A stretch of DNA of 64,000 bases from Chlamydomonas reinhardtii (lineage: Eukaryota > Chlorophyta > Chlorophyceae > Chlamydomonadales > Chlamydomonadaceae): contig NC_057005.1 of the NCBI RefSeq assembly GCF_000002595.2, positions 4,414,497 through 4,478,496 on the forward strand, read 5' to 3'. Below, one piece after another: positions 45,510-54,646 of the stretch; position 1 is the stretch's first letter; the number at the start of each line of letters is the position of its first letter. The position numbers and the translations under genes are program-made. The notes beneath the pieces are model-generated. The model made no database searches and had not been told where the DNA came from. It saw nothing but the letters and a program-made list of their open reading frames with translations.

Positions 45510-48500
45510 GTCCCCTCCTCACCCGGTGCAGCGGGCGGCGGCCCTGCTGCGGCAGTAGCAGCGGCTGCAGCTCGATGTAGGTGTCGGGCAGGAAGTTGAG
45601 CACGGTGTCGGGGCCGCGGCAGCGCAGTGCCATCACGTCGTGCGCCTTGGCGGCCTGGTCCTCCACCTGGGGGGGGGGGGTTAGGGAGAGGGTGGAGAGG
45701 GATGGAGGGAGAGGCATGGACGGGGGAATCGTATTCAAGCCCAGCGAATAAGTCCCATCATCGCGAGAGGAGGAGGGGGGAGGTGAAGTGGGAGGATGAG
45801 GAGCGTTGAAGGAGTTTGCTTTTGTAGCCGCGGCATCGTGGTGGGAGCACTGCTTCGTGCGTTGCCACCCATCTTTCCCCCTATCTCTCGCCCAGTCTCT
45901 CGCCAATCTCTCGCCCTCTCTCGCCCCACCCCACCCCAGGCTCCCACCTCGAATCCGCCCAGGTACACCTGCCGCCGCTCCTCCCATATGTGCGCCTCCC
46001 AGCGCCGCGTGCGCCGGTGCCGGGTCACGCCTCGGTAGCGAGGACTCACGCCCGAGGCCGCGGCTGTAGCAGACACGCCGGCAGTAGCAGGTGCGGCAGC
46101 AGCGGTCGCAGGAGCAGCGGCCGCAGTAGCACCGGGCGGGGTGGCTGGGGTGGTGGCTGTAGCAGGGGCTGCGGCAGCGGCTGCAGCAGGGCCGCCTGCG
46201 GGGGTGCTGGCAGCCGGCGGCGGTTTTGAGCCGGGGCTGGGCGAGGGCGCGGGTGGGCTGGGCACGTCCCCCACCAGCTGCTGCAGGCGCCCGCTACTGC
46301 CGTTGCCACTGCCGCCAGCAGCTGTAGCACCTCCGCCGGCGGCGCTACCGATGTTTCCACCACCGCCGCCGCCACCGGCAGCGCCGGTAGTGGCGGTGGT
46401 GACGGTCCGGAAGCCGACCGTGTCGACCGACCCGCCGCCGCCCTCCGCCTTGACAGCGGCCCCACCTCCGCCCCCACCTCCGTCCCCGGCGGCACTGCCC
46501 GTCGTGCCAGCCGCCGCCGCCGCCGGAGCCGCCGCCGCCGGCTCCGCCACTCGGCGGCTCTTGACGTCAATGGCAATCGCCAGACTGCTGCTCACGTTCT
46601 GCGTTGCGACGGGGTGGGGGTTACATTCATGATTATGTAAGAAGTGAAGGCGTAGCCAGGTACAGTAGCATAGTAGACGGGGGTGGGAGAAGGCGCGGGC
46701 GCACGTGGAGGCAAACAGAATAGGTCCATGCGGCATGGCGTGCGGCGTGTGCACGTGTGGCATGTGCGCATCTGCTCGGTCGCGGCGCCCTAGCCCGCAT
46801 ACACATGCGCACGTACACACACACATACTCATGCACACACAATCTCCTTCTCCCTCGATTTGTCGGGTTTTAACACACAATCTCCCTCTCAGGCTCGGCG
46901 GGTCGCGGGCGCTCACCCCCAGTGTGGGCGCCCGGGTGGCCGGTCGCGCCATGATGAGGGCCAGGGCGCGCAGGAAGGACTCGGCCATCTCCTAGTCGAG
47001 GGGCGAGGGAGGGGCGAGGGAGGGGCGAGGGAGGTAAGGCAGGGAGGTAAGGCAGGGAGGAGGTGGTAGCAGGGAAGGGAGGTGGCAAGGGAGGTGGGAA
47101 GGGAGGTGGCTACAGAGTGGGCGGGGACAGGCAGGCACGTCAGCGGTGTGTTTGTTCCGGTACACGGTGGGCTGTGCACGGCAAAGACAGGCAGTGTGCT
47201 GTGTCGGAGGCGCCGGCGCAGGCAGGACCTTGCATGCCCCACCAAGTCCTCACGCAGTAACAGCAACGCCCAGCACCCACACCCACATCCCGCCCCCGAC
47301 TCCTTCCCCGCCTCCCTCGTGCCCTCCCTCCACATGCCATCACCATCACCATCACCATCAGCGCCTCCGCCCCCAGTGTCCCCCAGCTACCCCCAGCTTC
47401 CACCAGCTCCCCACCAGCTCCCCACCCACCTGTTGCAGCTCCGGTGGCACGGGCGGCGCCCGCATGCCCGCCAGTGGGCTGGGCGGCAGCTGCCTGCCGC
47501 CACCGCCGCCGCCGCCGCCGCGAGCTGCGCCGCTGAGGGTGCGGTCCAGGCCGACGCCGGCGGCGAAGCCGCTGCCAGAGCGGGGGAAGGCGGGTGGAGA
47601 TGCCGCCGGAGACCAGGTGGGAAGTGGCGGCAGGGGGGCAGGCACGGGCGGCGGCGGAGACATGAAGTGCGGGAAGGGAGACGTCGGCGGCTGCGGTGGT
47701 TGTGGCGGCTGTGGTGGCGGCTGTGGTGGCGGCTGTGGTGGCGGCTGCGGTGGCGGCTGCGGTGGCGGCTGGGGCAGCGGGGGCGCATATGCGCTCTGGG
47801 GCGGCTGCGGCGGCGGCGGGGTGTGCGACTGTTGCTGGTGTTGCTGGCGGTGGTGTTGGTAATAGGGATTGGAGTGATACGGTTGCTGTGGCGGCTGTGG
47901 CGGCTGCTGCGGCGGCGGCTGTGGCGGCTGCGGCGGCTGCGGTGGAGGCTGGGAGTAGCCTGGCGGGGGCTGTGAGTAGGCGTAGTACGGAGGCTGATGC
48001 GGCTGCTGCACCTGCTGAGCAGGCTGGTGCTGCTGGTGCTGCTGCTGGTGCTGCTGCTGGTGCTGCTGGTGGTGGTGGGGCCGGTGTTGGGCCTGCTGCT
48101 GCGGGTGCTGGTTGGTCGGGTTGCCGCCGGGCAGCTGACCAGCCGACGGCGCCCGTGGGAAGGAGTGCTGTCGCGGCAGCGAGGGTGGCACAGGCGAGGG
48201 CGAAGGCCGGTAGCCGCCGTGCGCCGCGTGCGGCTGCTGCGGCTGCTGCTGCTCCCAGGGTGCGGGGTAGTGTGGATGCTGCGGTGGCGGCTGCAAGTAG
48301 CGGTGCGGGGCCGGGCTCGGGCCTGAAGGCTGCGGCTGCGGCCCCGGCGCGAGCAACGCCCCCTCCGAGTGATGCCGGTGCAGCGGCGGCGGCGGCGCTG
48401 GAGGATACCCCGCGGCGGCGGCCGGTGGCTGCGGCGCCGCCTGCGCCTGCGACGGGAGATAACCGTACGACTGAAAGCGTGCGCCGCCACCCGCCGCCAT

Positions 48501-49430
48501 CCCGGGTGCCGTAGTCCCCGCCGCAGGAGCCGCAGCCACGGCAGTAGCAGCAGCCGCGGCAGTAGCAGCAGTAGCAGCTGCAACCGCGGCAGCTGCAGCG
48601 TGGTGGTGGAAGGCGCTGCTGCCGGGCGGCCGCGCTGCACCCCTGCCGTTGTCGCCAGCCGCGCCGCCTCCCTGCCCAGACGGCGGCGGAGAGCTTGCCT
48701 CAACCCAACCGCCGCCGCCGCCGCCAGCACCCGCACCGTCAAACCCGTAACCGTAGCCCACATTCGCGCCGCCGCCAGGGCCGCCGCCGCCAGGGCCGCC
48801 GCCGGCGCTCGTAAGCTGTGTGGCGGCGGTACTGCCGTACCGGTTCAGTTGCAGCATCGTCGTCATGTCTGCAGCACTGCCGCGGTTGTTGTTGTCAGCG
48901 GCCGGCACGGCGCCTCCCCCGCCGGCCCCGCCGCCTGCAGCGCCGGCGCCGGCGGCGCCCGCCGTGCCACACCCGACTGCCCAGCTGCTGCCGCTAGCGC
49001 TGGCGCCGCTGCTGTTGCTGCCGCGGCCGCCGCCGCGCCGGGCGCCCAGCGGCACCGCCTCCATGACCAGCTGCTGCAAGTGCGGCTGCTGCTGCTGCTG
49101 CGGGTACTGTTGCTGTTGCTGCTGTTGCTGTTGGTGGTAATGATAATGTTGTTGTTGCAGTTGCTGCTGCTGCTGCCGTGGCCCGGCAGGCAGCTGCTGC
49201 GGCGGCTGCGGGTGCAAGCGAACGCCCGAGTAGGGTCCGGGCTGCATGTCCTGTGCATGCTCCACCTGCTGCTGCAGGTGTTGCGGCTGCTGGCCCTGCT
49301 GCTGGTGGTATTGCTGTGGCGGCGGTGGCGCCGGCGCTGGCGCTTGCGACATCTCCTGTTCGCCACCGCCTCCGCCTGCCGCCACCGCGGTGTCGACCTC
49401 CATCGCGTCAAAATGCATATCCAAGTCCAT
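39796..49430 (-). CDS. AP2-domain transcription factor, giant low-complexity protein (about 2,618 aa)
   Basis: Six exons: 47430-49430, 46917-46991, 45948-46598, 45523-45666, 44220-44996 and 39796-44004. All are phase 0 and sum to 2,619 codons including the stop. The single AP2/ERF-type DNA-binding domain (about residues 877-940) is split by an intron. Its first half reads RYRGVTRHRRTRRWEAHIWE then RQVYLGGFE. Its second half reads VEDQAAKAHDVMALRCRGPD then TVLNF. These are the YRG and RAYD elements of the AP2 (ANT/WRI-like) branch. Everything else is Gln-, Pro-, Ala- or Gly-rich. There is a Met-Asp-rich acidic start (MDLDMHFDAMEVD), polyQ and (QPPP)n runs in exon 1, and a 14-Gln run early in exon 6. 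A basic GTRKRRASF, possibly nuclear localisation, and polyQ sit near the C-terminus. I infer a nuclear regulator; its targets are unknown. The last exon alone encodes 1,402 residues. Confidence 0.88.
43811..43857 (-). repeat. CAG repeat encoding polyglutamine
   Basis: About 14-15 uninterrupted CAG codons in the last exon of the AP2 gene. Further CAG/CAA clusters lie at about 43895-43960 and 39815-39850 and in exon 1 (about 49085-49190). Confidence 0.9.
44013..44046. repeat. (GT)n microsatellite in AP2 gene intron 5
   Basis: About 17 GT units on the plus strand, read as CA on the coding strand. It ends about ten bases before the acceptor at 44005. Confidence 0.9.
45004..45034. repeat. (GGGGTT)n tract at AP2 gene acceptor
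   Basis: Four to five GGGGTT hexamers. On the coding strand they read AACCCC and form the pyrimidine-rich region before the acceptor at 44997. It is a telomere-like hexamer but very short and internal to a gene. Confidence 0.8.
45060..45420. repeat. Duplicated segment inside AP2 gene intron 4
   Basis: GGTTTTGAGCAACCAACCTG, then CCAGTCCCCCGGGCCCCAACG at about 45092-45130, recurs as GGGTTTGAGCAACCAACCTT, then CCAGTTCCCCGGGCCCCACG at about 45324-45372. It is a direct repeat about 235 bp apart, of unknown origin. Confidence 0.7.
45420..45505. repeat. Long (CA)n microsatellite in AP2 gene intron 4
   Basis: About 43 uninterrupted CA units, the longest dinucleotide tract in the window. On the coding strand it is (GT)n starting about 17 bases after the donor at 45522. 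Confidence 0.95.
45718..45762 (-). repeat. Third intron motif (AP2 gene intron 3)
   Basis: TTCAAGCCCAGCGAATAAGT followed by CCCAT resembles TTGAGCCCAACGGGATAGGT then CCCAAT in the P4H-like gene intron at 34459-34485. A weak GGAATCGTATTC lies in front, where the main intron element would begin. Confidence 0.4.
46612..46682 (-). repeat. Intron element, long form, in AP2 gene intron 2
   Basis: On the coding strand TACTGTACCTGGCTACGCCT is followed by TCACTTCTTACATAATCATGAATGTAACCCCC (overlapping pieces of one block). It lies about 15 bases before the acceptor at 46599. About 60 bp match the copy at 55823-55895. Confidence 0.8.
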
Positions 49431-51455
49431 ACCACCGCCACTGGCAGTAACCGGCAGCTGCTGCTGCTGTCGCGGCTAGCTACTCTCCAGCCCCACGCTT
49501 CTCGCGTCAGCGAGACGCGCGCGTGCGCTCGGCGCTTTGTCGCCGCTGCAAGCAAAAGCAGGGGCCCGGGTCTCAGCTCAGCAGCGCAGCGTGAAATAGC
49601 ATTGACCCAGTGTTAGGCATCTGTGACAGCACGGTTGCATGCGGCTGCCAAGCAGAGCGCAGTGAACGACCCAGGCCGGGGGCTAGCCCGCGGCTAAGCC
49701 CTGGCCTCGCTTATCCACACTGACTCAGTTTGCAAGCAGGGCCGCCGGCCTGGCCCCTGCCTCACAGCGTTGCAGGCAACCCAGCGGCGAGCACAGCAAG
49801 CAAGCGCAGGCAGCGGAATAGGACAAGGCAAACGACCCCAGCTCACCTTTTGCCTTGAGGCCCGCAGTCGGTGGCGGTGCGTGGAGACGAGCCCGTGTTA
49901 CGCAGACGCGGCCACAGGCCACGTGCTGTTGACCGGCACAGACCAAGTCGCAAGCAAGCAAGCGCTGTCGCCGCGGCGCAAACGGGGAAACGCCGGCGCC
50001 GCGACCTAGGGAAACGTGGGCTGCCGAGCTAGCTCGCTAAGGAAGCTCGCAGCTGTCATCTCAGGCTTGCATGCGCTTGCGGTTTGCGTTTGGATTTTGG
50101 CCGAGGGCGCCGAGGGCAGGGCGCGAAACAGATTGGCGGCAAAAAGGGAGCCGCTGCGTCCCATGGGCCCTCAAAGCTACTTTGCTTTCACCCAGCGCGA
50201 TAAGCCATTCAACTTGTCTGCAGTCAAAGTAGCATGGGTATCACTAATCAAGGAAAAGGCGCCGGGCGCGCCGCCGGGCTCCCGGAAACCCCAACCCGAG
50301 TCGCCAGCCGATCTTTGACAGCGCGCCCTCAGCTTTCACCGCAGCCAAAACCCGCCGCGGGTCGCTCCGACCGGATCTGGACTGCCGCAGCCGCGACTGT
50401 ACCTTTCACTCCAAGCGCCGGCGCCGGGACACGCCTGGTCAGCTGTGCAGCTCGCTTCCCGAACACCGCGCTGGCCGCTGCCGCCACCACAATACCGCCT
50501 ACTCCCCGCATCCCCCCCAGCTTCTTTCTCTCCCACAGCCATGACCACCGCACCCGCACAGCGCCCGCACACTTCCACACACACTTTTCTTCTTGCACAC
50601 ACGCACTTGCTCCGGTGTCGGGCCAGGGACGCCACCGCGCGAGGCAGCGGCGGCAACCGCCTCGTGCCTTCGTATGTTCCCTCTGTCCGTTCCGTCGCAC
50701 CCTCAGACCAGCAGCAGTGGTTGCCTGTGGGGTCCGTGTGTGCCGGGTTGGTTGGGAGGCAAACGAACGGCTGCGAGGGTTAGGGAGACGGCAGGCGGAA
50801 CCGCGGGGGTTAGGGCCCCTGCCCGGGCCGCAGACGCAGCCATAAAATTGCCGCGCCAGGTCGTGCCCGTCCTGTCCACCCTCCAGATCAACCCACATGC
50901 CCGACCCACATCAACAACGCGGTAGGGAACAAACGAAGCACACGTGCCACGCAGCTGCGCCCAGCTCACAGAGCACTCACCGCCGCCCGTGTAGAGCTCA
51001 TGAGTGCTGAGCCAGAGATCGAGCCAGTGTGTTTCAGCCCAGCAAGGCAGCAACCATTGCGAAGGGCAGGGCCGGCCGCGTCCTTCCTGACACAGCTGGC
51101 GCCGGCGCCATGGGCGTGAGTGACGACGGCCGCTTGACAGCGGGGGGCGGCGGGGCGTTACATTCGGGGGGGGGGCGGGGCAAGGCTGTCGAGCCCAACC
51201 CGAGGGCAGTTGCGCCATAGCGACGCCGCGCGTGGGCCGGGTGGCGGCGTCTGGAAAGCGGGCGGCGTGGCAGTAGCAGCGGCGTGGCAGCGGGCTGCAC
51301 ACGGGCGGCTGTGCCAAGGCTGCCAGCCCCGCACGCTGCACGGTACCGGGCGCGCCGTGAGTGGGTGGTGCCCTCACACCTCGCGACCAGAAGCTCGGCG
51401 GCTGACAAGAATGTGACGGGTGCCGTCCGTCATGCCGAGTTGGCCTGCCACCGCC
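49431..51455. other. Intergenic region upstream of AP2 gene
   Basis: The right part holds the 3' UTR of the CaaX-type gene, with a minus-strand TGTAA at plus positions 51158-51162. The left part is presumably the promoter and leader of the AP2 gene. Several open frames are present but without consistent codon bias or splice signals. Confidence 0.5.
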
Positions 51456-52472
51456 TCACGAGATGCAGCAGCAGCCGTTGGCGCACAGCCCGCCGCCGCC
51501 GCCGGCCTCCGCGCCCCTCCCTGGCCCGCTGCTCCCCCTGATCCCGCCATCGCCGCCGCCGCCGCTGCTGTCGCCGCCTGCCGCCAGCCCTGGTAGCCCC
51601 CGCGCCTGCACGCGCCGGTTCCACGCCACCACCACCTGCGTGAGCATGGGCGCCGGCAGGGCCCCGGTGGCGGGGTCGGCTCCACACTCCAGCAGCACCG
51701 GCATCACCTGCGAGCGTGCAGGGAGTACGGTGCAGATACACGCGGAATGAGAAAGGCACCGAGTGGGGACTGATCGGGGGGGGCATGCATGGTGAGTGCC
51801 TGTACTGATTGGGTGCGTGCGCTTGCCCCTCGATGCCACTTGAGCACGGCGCCTGCAGCCCAGGCCGGGGCCCGCATGAAGGCGCAAGGGTTGCCATCGC
51901 GCTGTCCCGTGTGCCGCCGTGCCTGTTCTTCGGTCCCGTAGCCCACAGGCGCCCCCACGTCGCTTGGCGCTGCCATCCCGGTGCCGTGCCATCCCGCTTG
52001 CCATCCCGGTGCCCACACGCACCTCGTCCACACGGGGTGGCACGCCGCCGTTGACGTCTGTCAGCAGGCCGCACACCTGCTCAGCCGGGACCAGCTGCGA
52101 GGACTGGGTCAATGCCTGCAGCTCGGCCGGGAGCAGGGCCTGCGGGCGGGCAGGCGCAGGTCTGTGGTCAACGTCGGTGGGTGCAGCGCATGTCAACCCC
52201 TGACACGGCGAACTTAGCATGCAGCTCTTCAGCTCGTGGCGAGCTCTATAGCTGAAAGGAACAACACGTACCTCAGCTTTCGCGGCATCCCGGGCTGCGC
52301 GTTGCTGCTCATAGCGTTGCCTCCGCGCCTTTGCCTCCACCCTTGCGGCGTCGTCGCGCGCTAACTTTGCTCGCTTGCGTTCATTGGCCCGCGCCACAGC
52401 GCCAAAAACGCCACCCTCCATTCGCGAGCCATAGTCGACGCCCAGCTGCGGAGAGTGCGGAACAGACGACAT
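51456..52472 (-). CDS. Small protein with coiled-coil-like N-terminus and CaaX-like C-terminus, 189 aa
   Basis: Three exons: 52272-52472, 52023-52139 and 51456-51707, all phase 0. A TATA box about 50 bases upstream fixes the start at 52472. Residues about 18-67 are charged and helical (ANERKRAKLARDDAARVEAK), likely a coiled coil. Residues about 75-145 (EQVCGLLTDVNGGVPPRVDE and LECGADPATGALPAPML) have the spacing and Asp/Gly content of a degenerate EF-hand pair, but canonical calcium loops are incomplete. A Gly-rich linker follows, and the chain ends in NGCCCIS. A Cys-x-x-x end with adjacent cysteines fits prenylation plus palmitoylation. I infer a membrane-attached peripheral protein, possibly a calcium-responsive or ciliary scaffold. 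The family is not recognised. Confidence 0.7.
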   Translation of the reverse strand: MSSVPHSPQLGVDYGSRMEGGVFGAVARANERKRAKLARDDAARVEAKARRQRYEQQRAARDAAKAEVRVVPFSYRARHELKSCMLSSPCQGLTCAAPTDVDHRPAPARPQALLPAELQALTQSSQLVPAEQVCGLLTDVNGGVPPRVDEVRVGTGMASGMARHRDGSAKRRGGACGLRDRRTGTAAHGTARWQPLRLHAGPGLGCRRRAQVASRGKRTHPISTGTHHACPPRSVPTRCLSHSACICTVLPARSQVMPVLLECGADPATGALPAPMLTQVVVAWNRRVQARGLPGLAAGGDSSGGGGDGGIRGSSGPGRGAEAGGGGGLCANGCCCIS

Positions 52473-52520
52473 TTCGGAACTTGTTTGCGAGTAATAGTTT
52501 GGCTCCCGTTGACCTGGCGC

Positions 52521-52527
52521 CTTATAC
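52521..52527 (-). promoter_or_regulatory. TATA box of the CaaX-type gene
   Basis: The coding strand reads CAGTATAAGGCGCC, about 50 bases upstream of the ATG at 52472, a normal position for a short leader. Confidence 0.6.
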
Positions 52528-53349
52528 TGAGTGTTTTGTACTATTATATGTGTTTTGACATTGTTTGGCGACATCCCGAGCCGCTGGCGGCATTACGATC
52601 TGAACTCTGCTGCCCGCACCCCATCCCCCCGGCGCTCACACACATCGACTCCCGGCCCCTGTACCGCCCTACAGGCCTTCTACTACGTCCCACTCTCGCG
52701 CATCCTGCTGCGCGCCCGCGCTGCAGGTGACTGAGGTGCTGAACCCTACACGCTGGTCCTGACGCCGCCACCGGCCCTAACGGCGCTCACCCACTGTCGC
52801 CGTGCACACACACCCTGGCTTACGTCGTAACGTCCCACACTCGCAAGGGTCAACCAAATGGAGGGCTCAAACCAGCGCCCAACGCTCCTTACAGGAAAGC
52901 CAGCTCCTTTGCCGCGCTACTCAGCATGGGCGCCCACCCCTGATAAATGATAGCGGCATTTCATCACATGAACGCCACATTAGAGTCAATGCCACGTGTC
53001 CACAGCAAGTACGTTCATCCATGTAAAATGGGCGGGTTGGCCCGACGTGCCCGTGCCCAACAGTGCCGTAAACCTTACTGTCGCTGGAAGCCTCTGCCCA
53101 GCCTCTGAGCAAACGCTCAATCCATCATAAGACGGTGATAACAGTCACTATAGTTGCACAAGAACGTCATAAGCTACACAAGATAAGCTCCCGCACGGCC
53201 ATGGCCAAGCCGGCGGCCGTGCCGCGCACCCTCAACCTCCCCGACTCCGCACTGTCCGCGTGCCTACCTACGTCCCCCCTGCTCCCAGCGCGTCGCTGTC
53301 CCTACTGCCTATCTACCCTCTCCAACAAACCGTTGCTTGCTGCCTCTCC
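52528..53349. other. Intergenic region
   Basis: Mostly featureless. A minus-strand TGTAA (plus TTACA at 52889-52893) could end the C1-FDX-like transcript with a 3' UTR of about 0.45 kb. No coding-biased frame is visible. Confidence 0.5.
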
Positions 53350-53943
53350 TCACCCCCAAATCTCCACAGTGGGCTTGTCAAACTGCTTGTTCCTGCTGTC
53401 GTGCACGCCGGCGAACGCCCACTCCGAGTGCAGAATCCAGGGCTTAATAGGGCCGATGCCCACGGTCATACCGTTGTGCTCTGCCCCCAGCGTGATGTAG
53501 GAGGCGAAGAACGAGGTGTCGCGCTGGTAATCCTGCACGATGTCGCGGAACATGCGCTTCACCGCGAGGCCGTCGTCGCTCTCCGGGTCCACGTTCTGCA
53601 CCTTGCCCCAGAACTCCTTGGGCACGAACACATGCGCATCCACAATGTGTTGCGTGTAGAAGCCCATGTTGGGGAAGAAATAGGTGTCCGGGAAGCCATA
53701 CTCGACCAGCGCCTGCGCCAGGCTCTGGCCCTGCAGGCCGCGGACCCTGTGGCGAATGCCGTTCATGTCGACCACGGTCACCTCCACCAGCTTATCGAAG
53801 ACCGTGGGCGTCTGAGCGGGGCCGTGCTCCTCCTCCTCATGCTCGTCATCGTGGTGGGCTCCCGCGCCGAAGAAGCGAGCTGGCTGCACAGCTGGCAGCA
53901 GGTTCAGGCTACGCAGCTGACGGCCCAACGCGCGTAGCGCCAT
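53350..53943 (-). CDS. C1-FDX-like protein (mitochondrial complex I ferredoxin-like subunit), 197 aa
   Basis: This is an intronless frame from the ATG at 53943; an in-frame extension to 53988 lacks good codon bias. The N-terminus MALRALGRQLRSLNLLPAVQPARFF is a typical mitochondrial presequence. An acidic/His stretch follows (HHDDEHEEEEH), then a ferredoxin-like beta-grasp signature, EVTVVDMNGIRHRVRGLQGQ SLAQALVEYG (two adjacent pieces). Near the end is NGMTVGIGPIKPW. This order matches the plant and algal complex I ferredoxin-like subunit, which bridges the gamma-carbonic-anhydrase domain and the peripheral arm. The protein contains no cysteine, so it cannot hold a [2Fe-2S] cluster in the usual way. 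The assignment is from recalled family features, not alignment. Another mitochondrial beta-grasp protein is the alternative. It is divergent from the SNAP gene. Confidence 0.6.
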   Translation of the reverse strand: MALRALGRQLRSLNLLPAVQPARFFGAGAHHDDEHEEEEHGPAQTPTVFDKLVEVTVVDMNGIRHRVRGLQGQSLAQALVEYGFPDTYFFPNMGFYTQHIVDAHVFVPKEFWGKVQNVDPESDDGLAVKRMFRDIVQDYQRDTSFFASYITLGAEHNGMTVGIGPIKPWILHSEWAFAGVHDSRNKQFDKPTVEIWG

Positions 53944-54646
53944 GATGCGGCCCGAGCTAGGAAAGAGCGAGCAAAGGATTGAGTGCAAAGCTACCGGGCG
54001 CTCAGGCCCTTCCTAGACAGCTTTAATGTCGTTGTATGGCGCAAATTTGAGCTGTAAGCGTGTTTCCGTCCCGCCCATGGGCACCTGCGCAGAGAAATTT
54101 GCTGCATGAGCCCCGAGCTAATCGCCTCACAGGCCCAACGCCCTTCTCCTATACTCATAATTTGCTTGTCATTCTTGAAAATTTCGGGGCGTTCTCCCCA
54201 CCCGGTCTACCTGTCAAACAGGAGAATCAACTCGTTGCAGCGCTTCTCCATAGCTGTAGCAAGGAATAGAGCCTCCGGGCAGTCCCCGTCGCACCTATCA
54301 CCACAACTACACGCGCAGCGGGTCCGTGGCGTACTCGGCCACACCTTCCCCCGGACGGCCCACCCTTGCGACGGGGCTTCACACCACGTTGCTGCTGTCT
54401 CCCGGGACCGGGGCCCGCTTCCCCCGCGGGCGCTACACCGGCCATCACGCGGGGGATATAGACGCTAGCGCTCTAGGGAGGCCGAGTCCTGAGCACGGCA
54501 CGCGCTAGCACGCGCTAGCCGCGGCACGGGGCCTAGACCACCTGGTCAAACAGTCCCCCGAGCCAGGCCCAGGCCCCAGCCTCCTCCCCAAATCCTACCC
54601 CAGCCCCACCCCAGCCCCGCCACCAATCCCCCCAGCCTCCATCACC
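53944..54646. promoter_or_regulatory. Divergent intergenic region, C1-FDX-like / SNAP-like genes
   Basis: About 700 bp lie between the two start codons. No clear TATA box or exon is visible. A C-rich leader precedes the SNAP ATG at 54647. Confidence 0.5.

Noticed and set aside
50016-50318. Plus-strand frame of 100 codons upstream of the AP2 gene
   Set aside because: No codon bias, no promoter or splice support, and it lies in the presumed AP2 promoter/leader region.
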